NCBI RefSeq assembly: GCF_008370255.1
Contig: NZ_SEUI01000001.1
Span: 1,018,976-1,075,895, forward strand
Reading direction: 5' to 3'
Length of the DNA: 56,920 nt
DNA from: Pseudoalteromonas sp. FUC4
GTDB taxonomy: Bacteria; Pseudomonadota; Gammaproteobacteria; Enterobacterales; Alteromonadaceae
Part shown: piece by piece, positions 17,053-25,983 of the stretch
How the letters are laid out: each line of letters starts with the position of its first letter
Numbering within the stretch: position 1 is the stretch's first letter
The notes under the pieces: model-generated
Seen by the model: only the letters and a program-made list of their open reading frames with translations
Told to the model about the DNA's origin: nothing
Database searches by the model: none
Made by a program: the position numbers and the translations under genes

Positions 17053-18162
17053 TTACGACTGTTTAATCAAATGCTGTTTCACTAGTTGAGGGTCAAATTC
17101 TACACCCGTACCTATTATATCTGGAACGCATGCTTGGCCATTTTTAAGCCTTAAAGGACGTGTTGTATATTCATCTATAGGGAATGAATGAACTTCTAAG
17201 AAGCCGGCATGAGGCTGAGATGCCAACAGTGAGACATGTAACTCGTGCATGCCATGGCTACAAATTGGTAAGTTGTGTGTATATGCCATACTTGCCACGT
17301 GTAACCACCCTGTAATACCGCCAATGTTTGACGCATCAGGCTGTAAAAAGCCTAACTTAGCTTGCTCAATCGCATAACCAAACTCGTGCAATGTATGCAA
17401 ATTTTCACCCATTGCAAGCGGTATTGAAGTCGCTTGTGCTATGCGAGCAAAGCCTTTGTAATCATCAGGTATAGTCGGCTCTTCAAACCAGGTTATGTCG
17501 TATTTTTCAATAGATTTAGCAAAACGAATAGCTTGCTCAACAGTCATTGAGTAATTGGCATCTACCATAAGAGTTTTATCTTTACCTATTAGATCTCTTA
17601 CTGCGGCTACACGTTCTATATCTTCTTTAAAGTTGGGTTTACCGACTTTAATTTTTACTGCATTAAAGCCACGATTTAAATAACCATCTATATTACTAAG
17701 CAGTTTTTCTTTACTAAAGTTTAAATCTATTCCGCCTGCATAGCATTTTGTTTGGTCACTGCTACCACCCGCAACTTGCCATAATGGCGCATTTAAGCGC
17801 TTACACTTAATATCCCACAGCGCTATATCAACTGCTGAAATCGCAAAGCTAAGTAGTCCACCTCGGCCAACATAATGAAGATCCCACTGCAATTTGTCCC
17901 AAATTGCCATGATAGACATAGAATTTTGCCCAATTAATCCGGGCTTTATTTCATCGTTAAGGAGTGAATAAATTGCGCGACCACCTTTTCCACCAGTGTA
18001 GGTATATCCCATCCCTTCATACCCGTCGTGAGTCATGATATGCAACGCAATAACTTCAAAGTGAGTGTGATCGCCATGCTTTGCATCACTTAACACTTCT
18101 GCTAGCGGAATTTGGTAATACTCGACTTTTATACTTTTGATTGTTTGTGATGATACTTTCAT
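17053..18162 (-). CDS. Enolase-superfamily sugar-acid enzyme, probably 3,6-anhydro-L-galactonate cycloisomerase
   Basis: 369-residue member of the mandelate racemase branch. The catalytic set matches mandelate racemase with a constant offset of +6: K170-x-K172, D201 (VDANY), E227 (FEEP), E253 (GENLH), D276 and H303 (CSHGMH). LSDAKHGDH near residue 24, GYTYTGGKGG and HYVGRGG closely recall the Vibrio 3,6-anhydro-L-galactonate cycloisomerase, which turns the acid from agar's anhydrogalactose into 2-keto-3-deoxy-L-galactonate. The GH50 agarase gene 1.3 kb upstream fits. The other steps (GH117, the dehydrogenase, KDG kinase/aldolase) are not in the window. CGGTGG precedes the start; operator site C lies 34 bp upstream. 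Confidence 0.85.
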   Translation of the reverse strand: MKVSSQTIKSIKVEYYQIPLAEVLSDAKHGDHTHFEVIALHIMTHDGYEGMGYTYTGGKGGRAIYSLLNDEIKPGLIGQNSMSIMAIWDKLQWDLHYVGRGGLLSFAISAVDIALWDIKCKRLNAPLWQVAGGSSDQTKCYAGGIDLNFSKEKLLSNIDGYLNRGFNAVKIKVGKPNFKEDIERVAAVRDLIGKDKTLMVDANYSMTVEQAIRFAKSIEKYDITWFEEPTIPDDYKGFARIAQATSIPLAMGENLHTLHEFGYAIEQAKLGFLQPDASNIGGITGWLHVASMAYTHNLPICSHGMHELHVSLLASQPHAGFLEVHSFPIDEYTTRPLRLKNGQACVPDIIGTGVEFDPQLVKQHLIKQS

Positions 18163-18195
18163 TAAGCCACCGAATTAGTTTACATGACACTGTTC

Positions 18196-18207
18196 ATTGT
18201 TAACAAT
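18196..18207. promoter_or_regulatory. Palindromic operator candidate, site C (cycloisomerase)
   Basis: ATTGTTAACAAT is a perfect palindrome 33 bp upstream of the cycloisomerase start, the same distance as site B from its gene. The flank TTTACAACA also occurs beside site B, and pairs here with TGTTGTAAA at about 18225-18233, giving a second interleaved inverted repeat. Confidence 0.65.
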
Positions 18208-18264
18208 TTACAACAGGTGTTTGTTGTTGTAAAGGTTATCTGTTTAATTAAGCGAAATTATCCG

Positions 18265-18423
18265 AGGGCCTGTTATTCTTTGAGAATTAAAATTTGTTCA
18301 AACTATAGGCTATTTAATCGCAGCGTGAGATTTGTAAACTAGTGGGCTAAGTAAAAACCGAGCAAAGCTTCCGCGTCCTACTCACGCCCTTACCTTCATT
18401 CATGTAGGCAACAAAGAGTAAAT
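18265..18423. repeat. Repeat family R, copy 3 (partial)
   Basis: Starts AGGGCCTGTT and matches the inverted right half of copy 1 throughout, including GTGGGCTAAGTAAAAACCG, CAAAGCTTCCGCGTCCT and TGTAGGCAACAAAGAGT. It lacks the other half and its terminal repeat, so it is a truncated copy. It lies between the cycloisomerase promoter and the terminator of the SMP-30 gene, separating two agar-pathway genes. Confidence 0.8.
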
Positions 18424-18455
18424 AGCCCCTATTAAGCGTGCTTATAGGGGCTTTA
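18424..18455. terminator. Terminator after the SMP-30 gene
   Basis: AGCCCCTAT and ATAGGGGCT form a strong stem with a 12-nt loop just past the end of the lactonase gene. On the minus strand it is followed by ATTTA, a modest U-tract. Confidence 0.65.
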
Positions 18456-18477
18456 ATTTAACAATAGAATAACAAAA

Positions 18478-19466
18478 CTATTTTAAATCAAGTGCCAATA
18501 GCTGTGTATGCGCTGTTATATAAACGCGGTTTTGTGATTGGTTAAACGTTAGATTAGCACTAATATTTGGCATTTCAATTTGAGCTAGTAGCTCAGCATT
18601 TTTATTAAATAACCATAACCCATTGGGACCTGTAGCAAATATAATCCCACTTTTATGTACCTTTAAACCATCTGGTAAGCCTTGGTCATACTTAATTACT
18701 GGTGGTAATTCATAAAATAAAGATTTATTTACCACTGCACCACTGTCATTTAAATCATACTGATACCACGCAGGTTTATTAGCATTTGATGCCGCCACAT
18801 ATAACGTTTTATTATCAGCTGATAATGCGACCCCATTAGGGTAAATAAGATCACGATCCAATAAAGTGAGTTCCCCTGTATTTTTAAGTGAATATACCCC
18901 CTGAAACTTAAGCTCTTTGCCTTCATCATCTAATTGATTAGGTAAACCATAGGGTGGAGCACTAAAATAAAGCATGCCTTGGTCGTTAAAAACGCCATCG
19001 TTTGGGCTGTTAAACTTTTGTCCATTATAATGACTTACAATTTGTAGGTATTGTGATTTAGGCGTGTTTAATGGCGTCTTCATTTTTGATATAACACGTG
19101 AGCGCGATTGCAAAAGCACAAGCTCATTTTGTTTATTTACAATTAAACCATTTGAATAGCCACTATGCGCTAAGTACAAACTTGCACCTTTACCTGGTGT
19201 ATATTTATAAACCTGATGATTAGGTATATCAGAATATAATAAATATCCTCCTTGATTAACCCAAACCGGCCCCTCTAGCCAGTCATAACCCGAAGCGAGG
19301 GTTTTTACAAGGTTATTTAAGTCAAGCACCTAAGTGCTTGCTCATTAAATATTTTATAGGGGCCTTGCTGAAGTAGCTGTGTATTAGCTTCCTTGACAAC
19401 TGTATTATCAGATACGTCTAAACAGAAAATACACACAGCGCTTAGTATATATTTAATTTTTTGCAT
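18478..19466 (-). pseudogene. SMP-30/gluconolactonase family protein, frameshifted near its N-terminus
   Basis: Six-bladed propeller of the SMP-30/gluconolactonase family. The long frame (GTG at 19329 to 18478, 283 residues) carries the metal-site regions: E in DWLEGPVW, N in FNSPNDG, and YPNGVAL. A TAG stop sits directly before its GTG, with no ribosome site. In another frame, ATG 19466 gives 49 residues with a signal-peptide-like start (MQKIKYILSAVCIFCL) ending FNEQALRCLT at 19317. Joining the two around 19330 gives FNEQALR.LDLNNLVKTLASGYDWLEGPVW, the normal family arrangement. A one-base deletion near 19330 explains this. It overlaps the agarase gene by 14 bp and might open an aldonolactone. 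Confidence 0.75.
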
Positions 19467-21780
19467 TATTATATCTGCGTTCATATAACGATTTATTCAC
19501 GCTTTTAGCTGCATCAACAAGCGGTTTGTAAGGTATGTCAGTTACATTTACAAAGCCTACATTGTAGTTTTCACCATCGTATGCTCGCCCCGTTAGTGGA
19601 GAGTCTATGTATTGAAACCAATGTGCACCAACAAAAAATGGGTTATCTATAACGCTATTCATATATTTTTTGTATTTAGTACCACGCTCTTGCTGAGATT
19701 GAGTGTGTATAAGACCTGGGTTTAATAGCCCAGAATCAAGCGACCCATTATGAAATTCACCTATTATGCTGGGCATGTCTATATCAGGTAAAAATGCCCA
19801 AAAATCTTCATTTAATCCCTCTCGGTAATAGTTGTAACTCATCACATCTACATGCGCGGCAGCGGCGGCTCTTATTTCAGGCGTCATGCCCCAGTCAGCA
19901 AAACGTGCTCCCATATTCAGCTGGTTGGGAAGATGTTTAGCTATAGCAGCGTCAACTACCGCAAAATACTGATTAGCATAATGAAACAACATCGCTGATA
20001 AATCGATATTAGTTTGCTCGTTAAACTGCGTAAGTGTCACGCCTGCAGCAAACTCATCCCATGAGGTAATACGTGTATTCCATGCTTTATTAAGTTTGCT
20101 AATTTGGCTGTATTTATTATTCATCAAGGTTACAAATTGCGCTTTTGTAGGGCTATTTTGAGCATTATTTTTAAGTGTATTAATTGCAATGCCGTAACGT
20201 CCAGCGTCTGAATTCATCTTCCCCCAGCTTTTTTCATTATCAATAAATACACCAACACACCAAGGACTGTTTTTAACTTGCTGGGCTACTTTTGCAAGCG
20301 TTACATCTGCGCGCTCAACGAATAATGGATCAAATGGGTCAGGTAATGGACTCCAGTAGTCGTTACCACTGCTTACCGTTTTGAAATTACCAATGATCCA
20401 CGCGTTAGCAAAGTAAGGTAATTGGTTAGTATGGTAATAGTCTTCCTCTATCCAATTACCAAAAGAAGTAAAGCCCCATGAAAGCATGCGTTTTACAGTG
20501 GTGTTTTGCCACTGTTTCATTAAGTCATTGTTGTTATGAGTTTGATATTTTCGCTCTAAATTAGCGCGATAAAAGCTAAACGTTTCACCTTTATTAATTG
20601 CACCAATGTGAACTTCGCGTCTGTAGCCGTAGTTATCAGCAAAAGGATTGCTTGGTTCTGGTAGCCAATTAAACATATCAGATCTTAGTGTTGAGCTTTT
20701 ATAACGTGTTGACCACGCAGTTTTTGGAGCTGGATTTAATCCTAATGAATCCTCTGGTGTTAAATCATTAGCTTCGCGCTGCTTAATATAGCTTTGGTCA
20801 AAATCGTACCCGGTAATGGTTGATGTATTTGCCATACGAACGTTATCAATACCGGTTGAAAAAAACAGATAGCCTTGTGGGTCTACTAAACTCCATTTGC
20901 CTTTGTATTTTTCGGTTCTAAAATATCCCGTTGCTTTTAATCGTGGACCGTTTTTCCAGCCACTAAATTTAGAACGTCCTTTAATTGGTGAGTTTTGTAA
21001 CTCACCTTGCTCCTTTAGAGAAATAACTTGTAACTGCTCAGGTGAAGATATTTTATTGGTGAAGTTTAATTTTGCATTTTGACCAAATTTATCAACTAAC
21101 CCTTTTAGATAGTTAGTATCAAAATTAGTTGGCTTTATAAGGCGCAAGTTGTCTATTACAATACGTTTATCTTCAAGTAGCCCTTTTACTCCAAATGATA
21201 TTTTTACAATGCTGCTAACATCGATATTTTTTTGTCCGCCTCTATAGATTATTGGCGTATAACTGCTTTTCCAACTTGGTGGGTTTGAGCGAATACCTGA
21301 ATTAACATTTAAATTTTCGCCTTTTAATTCTATGTAATACGTATTTTGAGACTTTGCTGGCACAACAACACTTCGAGTTTGAAATTTACCCGACTTATCT
21401 GCTGTTTTTATATATAAGTGTGTAGATACTTCATCAGGGTTTTGAATATCTAATGCTAGCGCAAAATTTCCAATAGCTTGCCAATCCCAGCCTTTTGGGT
21501 TTATGAATTCAAAGTCACTTTCTACATTAGATTTAGATTTTAATGTCACCGCTAATTTATGGTTTCCTCCTTCTTTTATTAATGCACTAAAGCCATTAAT
21601 TGTATTTATATACTGACTGTAATTGTTTTGTTCAAAATCAAAAATTATATGTTCTTTTTTTAATGGGCTAACTGCTTTAGTTGAATCTTGATTCGACGTT
21701 TTCGCATTATTACACCCAGTAAGTACTGTTAAGCAAAACAAAGCGAATGATAATTTTACACTATAAGGATTGAAAATCAT
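19453..21780 (-). CDS. GH50 beta-agarase, lipoprotein
   Basis: 775-residue glycoside hydrolase of family GH50, whose members cut agarose, often releasing neoagarobiose. A lipoprotein signal peptide ends in LTG-C23, placing the enzyme on a membrane, probably the outer one. Residues about 45-220 form a carbohydrate-binding-like beta-sandwich, and 290-765 the TIM barrel (KGKWSLVDPQGYLFFSTGIDNVR). E516 in WCVGVFIDNEKSWG and E675 in IIGEFHNGS are the probable acid/base and nucleophile. TAGGTC precedes the start. It is the first gene before the SMP-30 lactonase. A degenerate operator (ACTGTCAACAAT) lies 110 bp upstream. Confidence 0.88.
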   Translation of the reverse strand: MIFNPYSVKLSFALFCLTVLTGCNNAKTSNQDSTKAVSPLKKEHIIFDFEQNNYSQYINTINGFSALIKEGGNHKLAVTLKSKSNVESDFEFINPKGWDWQAIGNFALALDIQNPDEVSTHLYIKTADKSGKFQTRSVVVPAKSQNTYYIELKGENLNVNSGIRSNPPSWKSSYTPIIYRGGQKNIDVSSIVKISFGVKGLLEDKRIVIDNLRLIKPTNFDTNYLKGLVDKFGQNAKLNFTNKISSPEQLQVISLKEQGELQNSPIKGRSKFSGWKNGPRLKATGYFRTEKYKGKWSLVDPQGYLFFSTGIDNVRMANTSTITGYDFDQSYIKQREANDLTPEDSLGLNPAPKTAWSTRYKSSTLRSDMFNWLPEPSNPFADNYGYRREVHIGAINKGETFSFYRANLERKYQTHNNNDLMKQWQNTTVKRMLSWGFTSFGNWIEEDYYHTNQLPYFANAWIIGNFKTVSSGNDYWSPLPDPFDPLFVERADVTLAKVAQQVKNSPWCVGVFIDNEKSWGKMNSDAGRYGIAINTLKNNAQNSPTKAQFVTLMNNKYSQISKLNKAWNTRITSWDEFAAGVTLTQFNEQTNIDLSAMLFHYANQYFAVVDAAIAKHLPNQLNMGARFADWGMTPEIRAAAAAHVDVMSYNYYREGLNEDFWAFLPDIDMPSIIGEFHNGSLDSGLLNPGLIHTQSQQERGTKYKKYMNSVIDNPFFVGAHWFQYIDSPLTGRAYDGENYNVGFVNVTDIPYKPLVDAAKSVNKSLYERRYNNAKN

Positions 21781-21890
21781 GTTGACCTACTATTGTGCGT
21801 ATTAAATTATGTACTTTTAAGCATTTGTTGTTAGCAAAAAAGCGCTCAAACAGAAAAGATAATTACACACAGCACACTATAAAACAATTA

Positions 21891-21902
21891 ACTGTCAACA
21901 AT
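21891..21902. promoter_or_regulatory. Palindromic operator candidate, site D (agarase), degenerate
   Basis: ACTGTCAACAAT differs from the motif at one base of a half-site. With its flanks (TTAACTGTCAACAATAAT) it matches the reverse complement of site A's surroundings closely. Weaker than sites A to C. Confidence 0.4.
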
Positions 21903-21985
21903 AATGCGCGCATTTATAAAAGGCACACAATAGTAGGAGGTACTTAAATACATATAATTCAGTGTATTAAATTGATTTTAATCTA

Positions 21986-22341
21986 AGGCTAGTTGCTTTT
22001 CTGGGTCGAAATTCGTTAAATCTAGGGGGGTTCAATCGTGGCGTGAAGTTTGTACCTCGTGGGCTCAGTAACTGCTCCTGTGTTACCCTACTGGCATACA
22101 TTCATGTAAAAATAAGAAAAACAGCGCAAAACTTCCACGTCCTGCTCACGCCCCTTACCAACATCAATGTAGGCAACGAAGCGTTAATCATCCCTAGAAA
22201 GAACCCTTTAGGCAGCACATGTCTGGTATTTATGCTGCGTTATCGTCTGTATTATAGGAACAATCACACTACATAGGTTCCGCCTTGCCTAAAAAACAAA
22301 CATACAGCTTTAAATTCAACCATGAAATATCAATACGCCCT
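21986..22341. repeat. Repeat family R, copy 2
   Basis: About 356 bp, inverted relative to copy 1. The right end reads TCAATACGCCCT, the counterpart of copy 1's AGGGCGTGTTGA; the left end (AGGCTAGTTG) is decayed. Internal matches include GTGGGCT, CGTCCTGCTCACGCCCCTTACC, TGTAGGCAACGAAG, AAAGAACCC and GGCAAGGC-like segments. It crosses the point where the IS sits in copy 1 without interruption. It carries about 40 extra bases near 22090-22120. A 77-codon frame inside it is not a gene. Confidence 0.75.
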
Positions 22342-22470
22342 AATATTTAGTAATTATTTTAAGTGGGAGTAAAATAGTTCTTCATAGCTAAGTAGAGTCA
22401 ATATCTTATAAATTTTATGATAAATAATACAGCTTATCGGTATTTTTGTTGATTTAAACGCAAACAGAAG

Positions 22471-22485
22471 AGCTATAGTATAACA
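22471..22485. promoter_or_regulatory. Second candidate Zur box
   Basis: AGCTATAGTATAACA matches TGTTATANTATAACA, the core I recall for gammaproteobacterial Zur sites, at 12 of 14 defined positions. It is 38 bp upstream of the stronger site. Confidence 0.45.
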
Positions 22486-22508
22486 TTGTTGATTCGTCAA
22501 TTTTGCGG

Positions 22509-22523
22509 TGTTATATTATATCA
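22509..22523. promoter_or_regulatory. Candidate Zur box upstream of the zinc receptor gene
   Basis: TGTTATATTATATCA matches the Zur core TGTTATANTATAACA at 13 of 14 defined positions and ends 29 bp before the receptor start. Zur represses zinc-uptake genes when zinc is plentiful, which agrees with the histidine-rich receptor. Confidence 0.65.
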
Positions 22524-22552
22524 CAACATAGTAACCGCGAACCAATATATCC

Positions 22553-24931
22553 ATGACAAAGTTAACATTAATCTCCTCTGCTATTTTTTCTGTTTTATGT
22601 TCTCAATCAGCTTTGGCTGCCACTATTACTGGCAAAGTAATGGATGACAAAAATCAACCAATTAAAAATGCCTCAATTCATGTACATGGCAAAAACCAAA
22701 GCGTTAAAAGTAACGATTTAGGCGAATTTGCTATAGAAATCGATGCAAATAGCCAATTACATATTAGTAAAGACAACTACGTAGACTCTCGTATTGCTGT
22801 TAGCGAATCTTCAAACAATCTGTCTGTATCACTTAAACCAACATCGGTTGAGACAGTGGTTGTTTATGCCTCTGCACTTCATAAAAATAGCCTCGAGATG
22901 ATATCGCCAGTAAGCGTACTCTCAGGTGATGAATTAAGAAATAAATCAAAACCAACTCTTGGTGAAACTCTAAAAGGTTTACCAGGCGTAAATGCAAGTT
23001 ACTTTGGCCCTGTATCATCAAGCCCAATTATTCGTGGTTTAGATGGCCCTCGCGTTAAAATCACACAAAATGGTTTAGATGCCAGCGATGCATCACGAAT
23101 TGGTCCTGATCATGCTACATCGAGCGACAGTTTAGCAGCTGAACAAATTGAAGTTCTTCGCGGTCCAAGTACCCTACTTTATGGCTCTGGTGCAATTGGC
23201 GGTGTGGTAAACGTGGTTGATAACCGCATTCCTACTAGCAATATTGACGATTTAACAGGTGCTGCTGAATACAGCCACGACACTGTATCTAACGCAAACA
23301 CAGTTGCTGCAAAACTTGAAACAGGTAATGACGGCTTTAACTTTCATTTTGATGGTACAAAACGTAGCGGCGATGATTACCAAACACCAAACTTTACTAT
23401 CACCGATGATGATGGCGATGTTGAAAAAGAAGATTCAGTAGAGAACACCTTCATTGATAGCGAAACGCTTAACTTTGGTACTAGCTATGTTGGAGAGCAC
23501 TTAACGATTGGTTTTTCTTACGGTAGCATTGATACCGATTACGGTATTCCAGGACATGAGCATCACCACGAGCATGATCACGAAGGCGAAACTGAAGAAG
23601 AACATGAAGAGCATGAAGATGAAGAAGCAGAAGAAGCCGTTTATGCACATTTAGAGCAAGACCGTTGGCAAGGGCTTGTAAGTTACGCCCTTCATAATAA
23701 CTGGATTGAAACCATCAACCTACGTGTTGGCTATACAGATTACTCGCACAGCGAAATTGAAGATGGCGAAATTGGTACGACTTTTAAAAATAAAACGACT
23801 GAAGCACGCTTAAATGTAGAACATAAATTTGCTGATTGGCATGGCATGGTTGGCTATCACTACAGCGATTCTGACTACGATGCAATTGGTGAAGAAGCAT
23901 TTACACCAGCAAGTGTAACGACAACTAACGCATTATATTTACTAGAAGAGCGTGAGTTTGGTGACGTTACAATTGAACTTGGCGCGCGTATTGAAGATTA
24001 CAAAATAGAAAGCCAAATTTCAGAAGCTGAGCATGACCATGACCACGACGAAGCTGAAGAAGAACACGACGAAGAAACGCTTGATTACAGTAAAAGCTTT
24101 ACTAATTTAAGTGTATCAGTGGGTGCAATATGGCAGTACAAACCGGGACATAGTATTGCGACAAGTATTTCTCATTCAGAGCGAGCTCCACTTTCTGCAG
24201 AGCTTCTATCTAACGGTTTGCACATTGCAACGGGTACGTATGAACTTGGCCTTGGTTATAACATTGAGGGTAATGAAGCACATTTTGAACCTGAAAATAT
24301 TAAGCAAGAAACTTCAACCAACCTAGATTTAAGCTTTAGACGCTTTAGCGGCGACTTTGGTTACACCGTTAACTTTTTCTATAACGATATTAAGAACTTT
24401 TATTTCCAAGAAAATACAGGTTTAGTTTACGATGAAGAAGACGGTTTAGAATCAGCAATTGGTGCACATGATGATGCTGTTGCGGTTTATCAGTTTACCA
24501 GTAAAGATGCAGAGCTATATGGCATTGAATTTGATGCTCACTATCAAATTACATCAAGCGCTATGGTGAAAGTATTTGGTGATTCAACTCGTGCAAAACT
24601 TAAAGATGATGAAGGTAACCTACCACGTATCCCAGCCAATAAATTAGGCTCGGAGCTACAGTATGATTTAGGTGATTTACAACTAACGCTTACAGGTACT
24701 CATTACTTTGATCAAAACGATGTAACTGCATTTGAAACTCAAACTGATGGCTATACGTTATTTGATGCACAGGCTAATTACCAATTAGGCTTAGGCAGTG
24801 TAGATGCACAGCTGTATATAAACGTGGATAACATTACTGATGAGTTAGGTTTTGTACATAGCTCATTTATTAAAGATAAAGCCCCACTACCTGGCAGAAA
24901 CTTCCGCTTTGGTGTTCGTGGTTATTTTTAA
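22553..24931 (+). CDS. znuD: ZnuD-like TonB-dependent zinc receptor
   Basis: 792-residue outer-membrane receptor. A signal peptide (about 1-22, ending ALAA) is followed by a carboxypeptidase-like beta-sandwich (about 23-95, TITGKVMDDKNQPIKNASIHV), a plug (about 105-220) and a barrel. Two barrel loops are rich in H, D and E: around 337-365 (HEHHHEHDHEGETEEEHEEH) and 494-512 (EHDHDHDEAEEEHDEE). The first resembles the zinc-binding loop of Neisseria ZnuD. Together with two candidate Zur boxes just upstream, this points to zinc import at low zinc. Copper or nickel cannot be excluded from the residues alone. It is a single-gene unit ended by an intrinsic terminator. Confidence 0.85.
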   Translation: MTKLTLISSAIFSVLCSQSALAATITGKVMDDKNQPIKNASIHVHGKNQSVKSNDLGEFAIEIDANSQLHISKDNYVDSRIAVSESSNNLSVSLKPTSVETVVVYASALHKNSLEMISPVSVLSGDELRNKSKPTLGETLKGLPGVNASYFGPVSSSPIIRGLDGPRVKITQNGLDASDASRIGPDHATSSDSLAAEQIEVLRGPSTLLYGSGAIGGVVNVVDNRIPTSNIDDLTGAAEYSHDTVSNANTVAAKLETGNDGFNFHFDGTKRSGDDYQTPNFTITDDDGDVEKEDSVENTFIDSETLNFGTSYVGEHLTIGFSYGSIDTDYGIPGHEHHHEHDHEGETEEEHEEHEDEEAEEAVYAHLEQDRWQGLVSYALHNNWIETINLRVGYTDYSHSEIEDGEIGTTFKNKTTEARLNVEHKFADWHGMVGYHYSDSDYDAIGEEAFTPASVTTTNALYLLEEREFGDVTIELGARIEDYKIESQISEAEHDHDHDEAEEEHDEETLDYSKSFTNLSVSVGAIWQYKPGHSIATSISHSERAPLSAELLSNGLHIATGTYELGLGYNIEGNEAHFEPENIKQETSTNLDLSFRRFSGDFGYTVNFFYNDIKNFYFQENTGLVYDEEDGLESAIGAHDDAVAVYQFTSKDAELYGIEFDAHYQITSSAMVKVFGDSTRAKLKDDEGNLPRIPANKLGSELQYDLGDLQLTLTGTHYFDQNDVTAFETQTDGYTLFDAQANYQLGLGSVDAQLYINVDNITDELGFVHSSFIKDKAPLPGRNFRFGVRGYF

Positions 24932-24965
24932 TAATTAAAAAATAGTTTTTAGTTTATATATTTAT

Positions 24966-24998
24966 AAACCGCATTTTATTAATGCGGTTTTTTATTTT
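24966..24998 (+). terminator. Terminator of the zinc receptor gene
   Basis: AAACCGCAT (24966-24974) pairs with ATGCGGTTT (24982-24990), followed by TTTTATTTTT. Confidence 0.85.
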
Positions 24999-25009
24999 TA
25001 GAATATATA

Positions 25010-25215
25010 ATATCAATCGGCAATAATATTTGATCAATTTAAGGGATTAAATCTTACGTTAATTGCGTAAAAAATTCTGGTATACAACTGCATGGGTGCA
25101 AAAGGTAAAGTAATGCAGGAGCAATTAGTGATAACAATTAATTAAAAGCTTTTGCCTTTTTATCGATACTATTTTCTTAGCGCAAAATAGAACACTCAAT
25201 TAATCGAATTTGAAT
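25010..25215. repeat. Repeat family M, copy 1 (diverged)
   Basis: About 206 bp, matching the copy at 44190-44398 over its length, best in the core ACTGCATGGGTGCAAAAGGT and AATGCAGGAGCAATT. Its ends (ATATCAATCGGC and TCGAATTTGAAT) have decayed from the ATACCAATYCGC inverted ends of the other copy. Non-coding. Confidence 0.75.
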
Positions 25216-25237
25216 TAAACACTTAAATTACAGACAC

Positions 25238-25271
25238 AAAAAAGCCGCGTTCAAATTGAACACGGCTTTTT
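25238..25271. terminator. Terminator after fklB
   Basis: AAAAAAGCCGCGTTC and GAACACGGCTTTTT form a stem with a five-base loop and one C-A mismatch, 23 bp past the fklB stop. A and T tracts flank both sides. Confidence 0.85.
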
Positions 25272-25293
25272 AAATTCTTAATTAATAGTTAAA

Positions 25294-25914
25294 TTAAGAA
25301 AGGATTTCGTGTAACTCAACGTCAAATACAAGCGTTGAGAAAGGTGCGATTGCAGCACCTGCGCCACGTTCACCATAAGCAAGCTCATGAGGAACGTAGA
25401 TACGCCATTTAGTACCTACAGGCATCATTTGTAATGCTTCAGTCCAGCCTTTGATTACGCCACCAACTGGAAATTCAGCTGGTTGACCGCGCTCGTATGA
25501 GCTATCAAACACAGTACCGTTAATTAGTGTACCGTGGTAATCAACACGTACTGTAGACTCAGCAGTTGGTTTTTCGCCTTCACCAGTCGCTAGTACTTCG
25601 TATTGAAGACCAGACTCAGTTACTGTGATTTCAGGACGTTTTGCGTTTTCTTCTAAGAATGCAATACCTTCGGCAGAAAGTACTTTAGATTCTTCTTCAC
25701 GACGAGCTTGGATCTCTTCGTTAATCTTTTCGAATGCAGCTTGAATCTCAGGGATCTCAACTTGAAATGCGCTACCAGCGTACGCATCTTTCATGCCTTC
25801 AAATACTGAATTTAGGTTTAAGCCTTCAAAAGGATTAGACTTAAGTTGCTCACCCATTTGTAAGCCAATACCGTAACTTGCTTTTTCAGCATCTGTAGTA
25901 AAATTATCTGACAT
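25294..25914 (-). CDS. fklB: FKBP-type peptidyl-prolyl isomerase FklB
   Basis: 206-residue FKBP22-type isomerase that speeds proline cis-trans isomerisation. Residues 1-90 are the helical dimerisation domain (DAEKASYGIGLQMGEQLKSN) and about 105-206 the FKBP fold (VRVDYHGTLINGTVFDSSYERG, GVIKGWTEALQMMPVGTKWRIYVPHELAYGERG). No signal peptide, so cytoplasmic as in E. coli FklB. Monocistronic, with its own terminator. Confidence 0.93.
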   Translation of the reverse strand: MSDNFTTDAEKASYGIGLQMGEQLKSNPFEGLNLNSVFEGMKDAYAGSAFQVEIPEIQAAFEKINEEIQARREEESKVLSAEGIAFLEENAKRPEITVTESGLQYEVLATGEGEKPTAESTVRVDYHGTLINGTVFDSSYERGQPAEFPVGGVIKGWTEALQMMPVGTKWRIYVPHELAYGERGAGAAIAPFSTLVFDVELHEILS

Positions 25915-25983
25915 AATGTGTTTTTCACGTTTTGTTAGTTAAAAGACACGTATATGCTATCACAAAATAAACCCCGTTTGGGG

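Noticed and set aside
19317..19340. Programmed frameshift in the SMP-30 gene
   Set aside because: There is no slippery heptamer at the junction; a one-base deletion is simpler.
22043..22276. 77-residue frame inside repeat R copy 2
   Set aside because: It is not preserved in copies 1 and 3, so it is a chance frame in a non-coding repeat.
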